A stretch of 64,000 bases of DNA from Lentzea albida (GTDB lineage: Bacteria > Actinomycetota > Actinomycetes > Mycobacteriales > Pseudonocardiaceae). Under the pieces are notes generated by a model. That model was not told the origin of the DNA and ran no database searches. It saw nothing but the letters and a program-made list of their open reading frames with translations. The DNA lies in the NCBI RefSeq assembly GCF_900111005.1, contig NZ_FOFV01000001.1:868001-932000 (forward strand), in the 5' to 3' direction. Below are positions 6,949 through 16,573 of this stretch, in pieces. Position 1 is the first letter of the stretch. Each line of letters begins with the position of its first letter. Both the position numbers and the translations under genes were made by a program.

Positions 6949-9821
6949 GACTGCACCGCCTGGAGCTCACGGCGTTCGGGCCCTACCCGTCGCCCGAGGC
7001 CGTCGACTTCGACGAGCTGGGCGCGGACGGGTTGTTCCTGCTGCACGGCGACACGGGCGCGGGCAAGACGACGTTGCTCGACGCGGTGGCGTTCGCGCTG
7101 TTCGGCCGGGTGCCCGGCGCGCGTGGTGACGTGAAGAAGCTGCGGTGCGAGTACGCCGATCCCGACGTGCCGACGGAGGTGTCGCTGGAGCTGACCGTGC
7201 AGTCGCGGCGGTTCCGGATCGTGCGCTCGCCGGAGTTCGACCGCCCGAAGAAGCGCGGCGGCGGCTTCACCACCCAGCCCGCGAAGTGCTCGCTGACCTG
7301 GCTCGAGGGCTGGGACGGCGAGGGCATCACCCGCATCGACGACGTGGCGCGCGCGGTCGAGGACATGCTGGGCATGTCGTACGAGCAGTTCTTCCAGGTC
7401 GTGCTGCTGCCGCAGGGGGAGTTCGCGAAGTTCCTGCGCTCGGACACGGCCGAGCGCGAGGTGTTGCTGGAGAAGCTCTTCGGCACCGAGCGGTTCCTCG
7501 ACGTCGAGAAGTGGTTCCGCGACAGGCGCGTGGCCGCCTGGCGCGTGCTGGAAGAGCGCCGCCAGGGCGCCTCGCGGCTCGTGCAGCGCGTGGCGGAGGC
7601 GGCCGGCGAGGAACCCTCCGACGAGCCGGGCTGGCTGGAGTCGGTGCTGGAGCGGCTGTCCCTGGCCGTGGGGGAGGCCGAGGCGCTGTCGGAGGAGACG
7701 GCGGGCGTGGCCGACGGCGCGCAGGTCCTGCTGGACCAGGCGCGCGTGCAGGCCGACCAGCTGCGCCGCGTGCGCGAGGCCCGCGAGCTGCTGGCCCGCG
7801 TCGAGGCGGCCGACTCGGCGTCGTGGTTCGCCGAACGCGACGCGGCCCGGCGCGCGATCCCCGTCGTGCCGGCCCACGCCGAGATCGCGAAGCTCCAGCA
7901 GTCCTACGAGTTCGCGGTGCGCGACGAGACACGGGCCGCGGAAGCGTTGGCGCGCTTGGGGTACGAGGGTTCGTCGTTGCGCGAGGACGCCGAACGCCAC
8001 CGCGAGGAGGCGGGTGGGCTGGGCGAGCTGGCGGCCGAGGCCGAACGCCAGCAGGCCGACGTGCGCCGGCTGTCGGTGCTGAAGAACTCCTCGCACCAGG
8101 TCGAACGCCGGTTGCTCGCGCTCAACGCCGAGCTGGACGTCCTCCCCGAACGGCTGGCCCAGTGCCGCGCCCAGCTCGACGCCGCCGTGGAGGCGTCCGC
8201 CCGCCTGGAGTCGCTCAAGGCCCGCGCCGACGCGGCCGAGGCGTTGCCGGGGGCGGCGGAGGCGCTGGAGCGCACCAAGAACGAGCTGCACCAGGCGATC
8301 GACGTGCACCAGAAGGCCAAGGACGTCCTGCAGCAGGTCCGCCACCAGCGCCTGGAGAACATGGCGATCGAGCTGGCCGCGGCGTTGCAGCGCGGCAAGC
8401 CCTGCGCCGTCTGCGGTTCCCCGAGCCACCCCGCGCCCGCGCAGCCGATGCTGGGCGGTGTCGACGCGGCGGACGAGGAGGAGGCCGCCCGCGACGAGCA
8501 GGCCGCCCTGGACCGCCGCAACGAGGCCGAACGGGCCGCCCATGCCGCCGAGCTGCGCATCCAGGCCTGCTGGGAGGCGCTGGGGTCCGAGGAGCCGGCG
8601 GTCGCGCTGTCCGAGTACCGCGCGGCGGCGGAGCTCGCCCGCACCCGGTCGCAGCGGCAGACCGAGTTCGTCGGCCTCGAGGCCAAGACCCGCGACCTGG
8701 GAGCCGAGAAGGCCCGCGTCGAACAGGACCTGGTCGGCCTGCACACCGAACACAAGTCGCTCGTGACGGTCGTCGAGGAGCGCGGTGCCCGCCTCGACAA
8801 GGCCCGCGGCGAGCACGAGGACGTCCTGACCCGCCGCGACCACCTCCTGCGCCTCGCGAAGGCCCTGGTGGAGCTGGACGAACGCCGCAACGCCCGCGAC
8901 AGCGCGCTGGCCCGCGTGCGGGAGCAGCAGGCCTCGGTCGCCGCGCTGGCCGCAGAGGCGGGTTTCGCGGACGTGGACGCCGCTCTGGCCGCGCACCGCC
9001 CGGCGATCAAGCTGGAGGCGCTGGACGACCGCATCGCGAAGTGGGAACGCGCCCGCGCCTCAGCCCTCGCGACGCTCGAGGAACTGGCCGGGATCGACCC
9101 CGAAGACGAGGTCGACCTGAACGAGGTGACGGCGCAGGCCTCCACCGCCCGTGCGGCCGCCTCCTCCGCCGCGACCGGCCTGGCCCGCGCCCGAGCGGCC
9201 CTCGACCGCGTGAGCGAGCTGGCGGAGCGCCTGCGGGCCGAGCGGAAGTCCCTGGAGCCGCTGGAGGCCACCTACGCCGAGCTGGACGCGCTGACCGACG
9301 TGATCAACGGCCGCGGCCAGAACTCGAAGAAGATGACGCTGCGCTCGTACGTGCTCGCGGCCCGGCTGGAGGAGGTCGCCGTGGCGGCGTCCGCCCGGCT
9401 GCACCGGATGAGCCAGGGCCGCTACAGCTTCGTGCACTCCGACTCGGCCGGAGCCCGCGGCACGCGCGGCGGCCTGAGCCTCGACGTGCTGGACGACTAC
9501 TCGGGCCGCTCGCGCCCCGCCAAGACGCTGTCGGGTGGCGAGTCGTTCCTGGCGTCGCTGTCGCTCGCGCTGGGGCTCGCGGACGTGGTGGCCAACGAGA
9601 CCGGTGGGGCGTTGCTCGACACCCTGTTCGTCGACGAGGGGTTCGGCACGCTCGACTCGGACACGCTGGACATCGTCATGAACACGCTGGACGAGTTGCG
9701 GGCCGGTGGCCGTGTGGTCGGGCTGGTGTCGCACGTGGAGGAGTTGCGGCAGCGCATCCCGACCCGGCTGCGGGTCCGCAAGGCCCGGACCGGGTCGACG
9801 CTGGAGATGTCGCTGGGCTGA
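6945..9821 (+). CDS. sbcC: Exonuclease SbcC, Rad50-type ATPase
   Basis: ATPase subunit of SbcCD, 958 residues. The N-terminal half-ATPase has Walker A GDTGAGKTT (residues 35-43) and the Q-loop region. Long Ala/Glu/Arg-rich coiled coils fill residues ~190-480 and ~500-780, joined by a zinc hook C487-A-V-C490. The C-terminal half-ATPase has signature LSGGE (862-866) and Walker B with D-loop LFVDEGFGTLD. It is translationally coupled to sbcD. Coiled-coil length is typical of actinobacterial SbcC. Confidence 0.96.
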   Translation: MRLHRLELTAFGPYPSPEAVDFDELGADGLFLLHGDTGAGKTTLLDAVAFALFGRVPGARGDVKKLRCEYADPDVPTEVSLELTVQSRRFRIVRSPEFDRPKKRGGGFTTQPAKCSLTWLEGWDGEGITRIDDVARAVEDMLGMSYEQFFQVVLLPQGEFAKFLRSDTAEREVLLEKLFGTERFLDVEKWFRDRRVAAWRVLEERRQGASRLVQRVAEAAGEEPSDEPGWLESVLERLSLAVGEAEALSEETAGVADGAQVLLDQARVQADQLRRVREARELLARVEAADSASWFAERDAARRAIPVVPAHAEIAKLQQSYEFAVRDETRAAEALARLGYEGSSLREDAERHREEAGGLGELAAEAERQQADVRRLSVLKNSSHQVERRLLALNAELDVLPERLAQCRAQLDAAVEASARLESLKARADAAEALPGAAEALERTKNELHQAIDVHQKAKDVLQQVRHQRLENMAIELAAALQRGKPCAVCGSPSHPAPAQPMLGGVDAADEEEAARDEQAALDRRNEAERAAHAAELRIQACWEALGSEEPAVALSEYRAAAELARTRSQRQTEFVGLEAKTRDLGAEKARVEQDLVGLHTEHKSLVTVVEERGARLDKARGEHEDVLTRRDHLLRLAKALVELDERRNARDSALARVREQQASVAALAAEAGFADVDAALAAHRPAIKLEALDDRIAKWERARASALATLEELAGIDPEDEVDLNEVTAQASTARAAASSAATGLARARAALDRVSELAERLRAERKSLEPLEATYAELDALTDVINGRGQNSKKMTLRSYVLAARLEEVAVAASARLHRMSQGRYSFVHSDSAGARGTRGGLSLDVLDDYSGRSRPAKTLSGGESFLASLSLALGLADVVANETGGALLDTLFVDEGFGTLDSDTLDIVMNTLDELRAGGRVVGLVSHVEELRQRIPTRLRVRKARTGSTLEMSLG

Positions 9822-9841
9822 TCGGCGTCTACCCTCGGCGC

Positions 9842-10423
9842 GTGTTGTCCCACGTGGAAATCACCGCGCGCGTCGAGCTCACCGAGGCCGCTCACTTCTG
9901 GTGGGCGAACAGGATCGAGTACTCGCACGACTGCTTCGTGTGCCGCCGGACCGGCCGGACCGTCACCGTGCACCACGGGGCCGCGCACGGTGTGTGCCAG
10001 TCGGCGCAGGGACCGCTGGAGTGGCAGGACGGGCCGGACGAGGTGGGGGACGGCGCGGCGACCGGGGGCGATCCCGCGGTGCCGCCGGGAAGCCACCCCG
10101 CCCCGATCCGCATCACCGGCTTCGACACCGTCGGCGGCCGCGGCGACAACACCCTTCGCTGCCGGTTGTCGTTCTGGTGGTCGCCGTTCGCCGACGTCGA
10201 GCGCCCGCAGGCCCGGGGCGGCGAGCTGGGCACCGGCCCGTGGGTCCGGCTGCACTACCGCGTCGGTTGCCACGCCTGCCGCGACGCCGGCGAGGACCAG
10301 TGGTTCAACGGGGAGCAGTCCCTGCAGACCAACGCGGTCTGGCCGGTCGCCAGCCCGTGCCGCAAGTGCGGCACGGACCTCGTGACCATGACCGGACCTC
10401 CGGAGATCAGGCTCGTCGGTTAG
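9842..10423 (+). CDS. Unrecognised protein with three zinc-ribbon-like CxxC knuckles
   Basis: 193 residues starting at GTG 9842, 20 bp after sbcC and preceded by TACCCT (9830-9835) 6 bases upstream, suggesting a separate leaderless promoter. Visible features are CFVC near residue 37, CHAC near residue 147 and CRKC near residue 177, tryptophan-rich segments (HFWWANR, SFWWSPF) and several conserved-looking His residues. The paired CxxC motifs suggest two zinc sites. I do not recognise the family. Its position behind sbcCD could mean a DNA-repair link, but this is only context. Its stop overlaps the convergent ogt stop by 4 bases. Confidence 0.7.
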   Translation: MLSHVEITARVELTEAAHFWWANRIEYSHDCFVCRRTGRTVTVHHGAAHGVCQSAQGPLEWQDGPDEVGDGAATGGDPAVPPGSHPAPIRITGFDTVGGRGDNTLRCRLSFWWSPFADVERPQARGGELGTGPWVRLHYRVGCHACRDAGEDQWFNGEQSLQTNAVWPVASPCRKCGTDLVTMTGPPEIRLVG

Positions 10424-10917
10424 CCCTCGTGGGCGAGCAGCCAGCGCTTGACGTCGAGGCCCCAGCGGAAGCCGCCCAGGTCGCCACCGAGCCGGATCAC
10501 GCGGTGGCACGGGACGAACAGCGCCACCGAGTTGCGCGCGCAGGCCGAGGCCGCCGCCCTGATCGCCGCCGGACGGCCGGAGAGCTCCGCGTACTCGGTG
10601 TAGGTGACCGGTTCGCCGGCGCGGACCGTGCGCAGGACGTCCCACGCGTGCTGCAGGAACGGGCCCGACTTCTGGCGGACCGGGATCGTGTCGATCGCCG
10701 TCAGGTCGCCCTCGTGGTAGGCGATCGCGGCCTTGGTGACGTCGCCCAGGTCCGGCCGGGGCGTGATCTCCGACGGCATGAGGGTGGCGTGGATCTGGGG
10801 CGTCAGCAGGGCCAGGTCGGCGGTCCAGCCGCTCGCCAGCACCGCTCCGTCCGGCGCGACGACCGACGTGAACGGGCCCGCCGGGGTGTCCACAGTGGAC
10901 GTGTGCGCGACGCTCAT
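10420..10917 (-). CDS. ogt: Methylated-DNA-[protein]-cysteine S-methyltransferase
   Basis: Removes alkyl groups from O6-alkylguanine by irreversible transfer to its active-site cysteine. The 165-residue protein carries the PCHRV active-site motif with C137, the helix-turn-helix residues around RAAASACARNS and a C-terminal GGFRWGLDVKRWLL segment matching the family's GG(Y/F)xxGxxxKxxLL. The ATG (10917) overlaps the stop of ada-alkA by 4 bases, so the two adaptive-response functions form one operon: alkylation sensing upstream and direct reversal downstream. Confidence 0.95.
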   Translation of the reverse strand: MSVAHTSTVDTPAGPFTSVVAPDGAVLASGWTADLALLTPQIHATLMPSEITPRPDLGDVTKAAIAYHEGDLTAIDTIPVRQKSGPFLQHAWDVLRTVRAGEPVTYTEYAELSGRPAAIRAAASACARNSVALFVPCHRVIRLGGDLGGFRWGLDVKRWLLAHEG

Positions 10918-12200
10918 GATGTTGCTGCCTTCCTCGTCAGGTGTGCTCCCGCGTAGGAGCGCCACGGCCGCCACTCGGGGCCGTGGGAAGCCAGGTGTCG
11001 TGCGGTCTCGGGGAGTACGAGCACGTCCGGTGCGCCCAGCACCCGCATGGCCACCTCGTCGGCCACGTCCGCGCCCACGAGGTGTGCGAGCTCTTCGGTC
11101 AGGTCCTCGATCGAGCGGCCCACGTCGATGACGAGTCTCCCGCTCGCGAGCGCCTCGGTGACGGGGTGGTCCCCGGCCGAGTAGAGGTGGGTCAGCGCAC
11201 CGTCCGGGACCCGCAGCGGCACGCCCTCGAACGGCGCCACCAGCCGCAGCAGCGTCTCGGCGCCGTCGACGCTGCCCGCCACCCGGATCCCGGGTACCGC
11301 ACGGACCAGCGGGCCGATCACCGGGTCGGCGCCGAGGAACGTGTCCACGGCCACCGGGTCGGCGTCGAGGTCCAGCAGCCGCCGGACGCGGGACACGGCC
11401 GCGCCCAGGTCACGCACGTCGGCGAGGCGCAGCGAGCACAGGACGTGGTCCGTCGGGAACGTGAGGCGGACCGTCGCCTCGCCGTGCGGCAACGACATGG
11501 TGCGCGCGTAGGAGTCGTCGGTGACCTCCTCGACGCCGGGCAGCGCGTGCGCCCGGAAGTACGTGAGCAGGCCCGCCGCGTCGAACGGCGCGCGGTAGGG
11601 CAGGCGCAGGACGATCCGTCCCGGCGTGCCGGCCGGTGCCTTGCCGCGGCCGCGCATGTCGGACGGCGTCGAGGCGAACACCATGCGGATCGTGTCGTTG
11701 AACTGCCGCACCGACGCGAAGCCCGCGGCGAACGCGATGTCGGCGAACGGCAGTTCGGTCGTCTCGATCAGCAGGCGGGCGGCGTGGGCGCGGTGGGCGC
11801 GGGCCAGTGCCAGCGGACCGGCGCCCAGTTCGGCGGTCAGCACGCGGGTGAGGTGGCGTTCCGAGTAGCCGAGTTTCGACGCGAGGCCGCTCACGCCGTC
11901 GCGTTCCACGACTCCGTCGCTGATCAGGCGCATCGCCCGGCCGGCCAGGTCCGCACGGAGGTTCCACTCGGGGGAGCCGGGGGTCGCGTCCGGCAGGCAG
12001 CGGCGGCAGGCGCGGAACCCCGCCGACTGGGCCGCCGCGGCCGTCAGGAAGAACCGGCTGTTGCGGCGCTTCGGGGTCACCGCGGGGCACGAGGGCCGGC
12101 AGTAGATGCCCGTCGTGCGGACCGCGTGGATGAAGCACCCGTCGAAACGGGCGTCACGTGCGGAGCACACCCGGTACGCGTGTTCTTCGTCGATGACCAT
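10914..12200 (-). CDS. alkA: Ada-AlkA fusion: Ada N-terminal zinc/AraC regulator with AlkA-like domain
   Basis: The 428-residue fusion contains the Ada methyl-phosphotriester sensing domain (GIYCRPSCPA; zinc ligands C34, C38, C65, C68, of which one is the methyl acceptor), two AraC helix-turn-helix motifs (residues ~90-190) and an AlkA N-terminal plus HhH-GPD-like region (residues ~200-428). Such fusions sense DNA methylation, activate the regulon and excise 3-methyladenine. Here the glycosylase part looks degenerate: the usual LGQQVS helix, the LPGFGPWT hairpin and the catalytic aspartate of (A/P)xDLGVR are replaced by LRLVAPFEG, LVGADVADEV and LPETARHL. It may therefore be mainly a regulator. 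The ATG at 12200 (MVIDEEHAYR) is chosen over an upstream start by family N-terminus. Confidence 0.88.
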   Translation of the reverse strand: MVIDEEHAYRVCSARDARFDGCFIHAVRTTGIYCRPSCPAVTPKRRNSRFFLTAAAAQSAGFRACRRCLPDATPGSPEWNLRADLAGRAMRLISDGVVERDGVSGLASKLGYSERHLTRVLTAELGAGPLALARAHRAHAARLLIETTELPFADIAFAAGFASVRQFNDTIRMVFASTPSDMRGRGKAPAGTPGRIVLRLPYRAPFDAAGLLTYFRAHALPGVEEVTDDSYARTMSLPHGEATVRLTFPTDHVLCSLRLADVRDLGAAVSRVRRLLDLDADPVAVDTFLGADPVIGPLVRAVPGIRVAGSVDGAETLLRLVAPFEGVPLRVPDGALTHLYSAGDHPVTEALASGRLVIDVGRSIEDLTEELAHLVGADVADEVAMRVLGAPDVLVLPETARHLASHGPEWRPWRSYAGAHLTRKAATS

Positions 12201-12280
12201 GCAAGCGATCCTGCCAGCGGGAACGGTCAATGGCTCGCGGAAATCGGACACGACCGTCGCCTGCCGTAGACTCGCTTCCC

Positions 12281-13360
<1,080 letters not shown>

Positions 13361-13456
13361 CGTGCGCGAGGTGGTGCCGGGTCCGTGGGTGGCCCGGCAT
13401 CGGCGTGTCCGGGCATCGGACGCGCCTTCCGGCCGGCGCACCTAGACTTCCGGCTC

Positions 13457-16400
13457 GTGAGAGTCGAGTACCGGGTGCTGGGGCCCCTCGAGGTGCTGCT
13501 CGACGGTGAACCGGTGACGGTGCCGGCCGGGCGCGGCCGAGTGCTCCTCGCCACACTCCTGTTGCGCGCCAACACGTTCATCTCGGTCGACGAGCTGGTC
13601 GACCGGGTGTGGGAGGGCACGCCGCCCGACCTCCACCGCGCGCACAAAACGCTGCAGACGGTCGTCATGCGACTGCGGCAGGCGCTCGGCGAGGCGAACT
13701 GCGTGCGGCACGAGCCGGGCGGGTACCTGGCCGAGATCGCACCCGAGCAGCTCGACCTGCTGCGGTTCCGCGCGCTGGTCGCCCGGCAGGAGTTCGGGCC
13801 GGCGCTCGCGTTGTGGCGGGGGCCCGTGCTGGGCAACGTCGTGTCGGACTCGCTGCACCGCGACGACGTGCCGCCGCTGGTGGAGGAGCAGCTCGCGGCG
13901 CTGGAGATGCGGATCGAGAAGGACCTCGCGGCCGGGCGGTCCGCGGACCTCGTGCCGGAGCTGCAGGACCTGACCCGCAGGCACCCGTTGCGCGACCGGT
14001 TCTGGGGCCACCTGATGCTGGCGCTCTACCGGTCCGGGCAACAGGCGGGTGCGCTGGCGGCCTACCGGCAGGTCAGCGAGATGCTCGCGGACGAGCTGGG
14101 GATCGACCCGGGGCCCGCGCTGCGCGAGTTGCACGAGCAGATCCTGCGCGGGGAGGTCGCGCCGCCGGAGGAGAAGCGCGTCACGCCGCGGCAGCTGCCC
14201 CCGAACCTCACCACGTTCGCCGGGCGCGAGGACGACGTGGCACGGCTCGCGGCCAGTGAGGCCGCGGTGCTGGTCATCTCGGGCACCGGGGGCGTGGGCA
14301 AGACCTCGCTCGCCGTGCACTGGGCGCACCGGGTCGCGGACCGGTTCGACGACGGGCAGATCTTCGTGAACCTGCGCGGGCAGGACCAGGTGCGGGCGAT
14401 GTCACCGCAGGAGGCGCTCACGCTGGTCCTCAAAGGACTGGGCGTGGACGCGGTTCCGGTCGGGATGGACGAACAGGTGGCGCTCTACCGGTCGCTCGCC
14501 GCGGACCGGAAGCTGCTGCTGTTGCTGGACAACGCGGCGAACGCCGAGCAGGTGAGGCCGCTGCTGCCGTCGTCCGGCAGGGCGCTCACGCTCGTCACCA
14601 GCCGCGGCGACCTGCGTGGACTGACCCTGAACGACGCCGACCTGCTGCGCTTGCCGTCGTTGGGCGACGACGGCGGGCTGCGCCTGCTGGAACGCGTGCT
14701 CGGCACCGGCCGCGTGCGCGCGGAGCGGGACGCGGCCGCCGCGCTCGTGCGGTTGTGCGGCGGGCTGCCGCTGGCGTTGCGCATCGCGGCCGCGGACCTG
14801 CGCGCGCAGGACGACATGACGATCGCGGACAAGGTCGCCCAGCTGGAGACCGACCGCCTCGGTGAGCTGGCCGTGCCCGGTGACCCGGCGGCCGCGGTCG
14901 GCATCGTCTTCGACGAGAGCTACTCCGCGTTGCCCGGGGACTCCCGGCTGGTGCTGCGCCGGCTCGGGGTGCTGCCCGGGGTGGACTTCACCGCCCACGA
15001 CGCCGCGGTCGTCGCCGGCCTGCCCGACGCCCGCCACCACCTCGACCAGCTCGTCGCCGTGCACCTGGTGGAGCAGCGCGGCGACCGCTTCGCCCTGCAC
15101 GACCTCCTGCGCGTGTACGCGCGGGAGAGGTGCACGAGCGACGAGATCGACGAGGCCATCGGGCGGTTGTACGACTTCTACCGCCGGATGACCGACGACG
15201 CCGCCGAACTGCTGTTCCCCGACCAGCGGCGGTTCCCGCTCGCCACCACCACGACGCAGCTCCCGGACGTCGTGCTGAAGACGTCGGAAGAGGCGTTCGG
15301 CTGGTTGAACGCCGAGTACCAGAACGTGTTCGCGGCGGTCGTCGTCGCGACCGAGCGGCACGAGTACCGGCAGGCCAACGAGATCGCCGCGGTGCTCAGC
15401 GCCTACTGCTACGAGATCCGCGACGACACGAGCTGGTCGGAGCTGTGCGACGTCCGCGGCCGGGCGGCCCGCGCGTCCGGCGACGAGGTGCTGGTCGCCG
15501 CCTCGGACCTCTCCACGTCGATCTACCGCTTCTGCCAGGGCGACTTCACGAGCGCCGAGCAGCTGGCGCGGGAGTCGCTGGAGAGGGGCGTCCGGGCGGA
15601 TGACCTGCCGACGCAGGCGACCGCGCACAACATCCTCGGCGCGTTGACCCGCCTCCGGGGTGACGTGGCCACCTCCCTGCACCACCAGCGGGAGGCGCTC
15701 GCCGTCCACGAGCAGACGGGCGCGGTCGAGAACCAGGCGGTCGTGCTGATCAACATCGCCACCGTCTCGTTCCACGAGCCCGACCTCCCCGCCGCGGAGC
15801 GGTCCCTGCTCAGAGCGCTGGAGCTCGCCACCTCGCCCGCGGTCCGCGGTCACGCCCACACCGCGCTGAACAGCGTCTACATCGAAATGGGCAGGCTGCC
15901 GGACGTCATCCGCCAGCACGAGGCCTACCTCGCGCTGCAGGAGGAGCTCGGCAGCCCGCGGCGGATCACGCTCGGTGCCTGCGCGGCGGTGCGGGCGAAG
16001 CTGGCGATCGGGCAGGCCGACGAGGCGTTCGACCTCGCGCTCGACCTGCTCGACGGGCTGCGGCTGAAGGCCGACTTCGAGGCGGAGATCGACACCTGGG
16101 CCGCGTTGACCGACCTGTTCCACGACGAAGGCGCGCACGAGGACGCCCTGGCCGCCGGGAAGGTGATGCTCGCACTCGCCGACCAGCAGGCGTCGGTGCA
16201 TCAGCGGATGCTCGCCCACTGGACGGTCGCGCGGTCGCACCGCGAGCGGGGCGACCTCGACGCGGCCGCCCACCACCTGGCCGAGCTGCGCGCGAGTCTG
16301 AGCGGGGACTACCTCCTGATCGCCGGGGACGAACTGAGGGAACGCGCGCTGTTGCACCTCGCGCTGGGCGAGGGGGAGGAGGCGTTGCGGCTCGCGGAGG

Positions 16401-16573
16401 AGGCGGTCGCCACGCACCGCCGCCACCACCAACGGCACCTGGAGGCCCAGTCGCTCCAGGCACTCGCGACCGTCCGCCGCGCGACGGGTGACGAGGACGG
16501 CGCGGCGGTCGCGGAGGCACTGGCCGCCGATGCCCTGCGGGACTGCGGTGTGCCGGTAGGTTCGGCCGGGTGA
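13457..16573 (+). CDS. AfsR/SARP-family regulator with NB-ARC and TPR domains (1)
   Basis: 1038 residues: N-terminal winged-helix DNA-binding domain and bacterial transcriptional activator domain (residues 1-240, YRVLGPLEVLLDGEPV then ALGEANCVR), an NB-ARC/STAND ATPase with Walker A GTGGVGKT (276-283) and GLPLALRIAA motif, and a C-terminal TPR sensor region (~residues 620-1030). SARP-STAND proteins usually activate secondary-metabolite genes, but no such cluster adjoins. The GTG is preceded by TAGACT (13443-13448) at 8 bases, consistent with a leaderless transcript. The stop overlaps the next gene by 4 bases (GTGA). Confidence 0.93.
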   Translation: MRVEYRVLGPLEVLLDGEPVTVPAGRGRVLLATLLLRANTFISVDELVDRVWEGTPPDLHRAHKTLQTVVMRLRQALGEANCVRHEPGGYLAEIAPEQLDLLRFRALVARQEFGPALALWRGPVLGNVVSDSLHRDDVPPLVEEQLAALEMRIEKDLAAGRSADLVPELQDLTRRHPLRDRFWGHLMLALYRSGQQAGALAAYRQVSEMLADELGIDPGPALRELHEQILRGEVAPPEEKRVTPRQLPPNLTTFAGREDDVARLAASEAAVLVISGTGGVGKTSLAVHWAHRVADRFDDGQIFVNLRGQDQVRAMSPQEALTLVLKGLGVDAVPVGMDEQVALYRSLAADRKLLLLLDNAANAEQVRPLLPSSGRALTLVTSRGDLRGLTLNDADLLRLPSLGDDGGLRLLERVLGTGRVRAERDAAAALVRLCGGLPLALRIAAADLRAQDDMTIADKVAQLETDRLGELAVPGDPAAAVGIVFDESYSALPGDSRLVLRRLGVLPGVDFTAHDAAVVAGLPDARHHLDQLVAVHLVEQRGDRFALHDLLRVYARERCTSDEIDEAIGRLYDFYRRMTDDAAELLFPDQRRFPLATTTTQLPDVVLKTSEEAFGWLNAEYQNVFAAVVVATERHEYRQANEIAAVLSAYCYEIRDDTSWSELCDVRGRAARASGDEVLVAASDLSTSIYRFCQGDFTSAEQLARESLERGVRADDLPTQATAHNILGALTRLRGDVATSLHHQREALAVHEQTGAVENQAVVLINIATVSFHEPDLPAAERSLLRALELATSPAVRGHAHTALNSVYIEMGRLPDVIRQHEAYLALQEELGSPRRITLGACAAVRAKLAIGQADEAFDLALDLLDGLRLKADFEAEIDTWAALTDLFHDEGAHEDALAAGKVMLALADQQASVHQRMLAHWTVARSHRERGDLDAAAHHLAELRASLSGDYLLIAGDELRERALLHLALGEGEEALRLAEEAVATHRRHHQRHLEAQSLQALATVRRATGDEDGAAVAEALAADALRDCGVPVGSAG

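Noticed and set aside
7145..9830. Long alternative-frame open reading frame over sbcC
   Set aside because: It is Arg/Gly/Pro-rich, typical of an off-frame translation of GC-rich DNA, and shadows the well-conserved sbcC.
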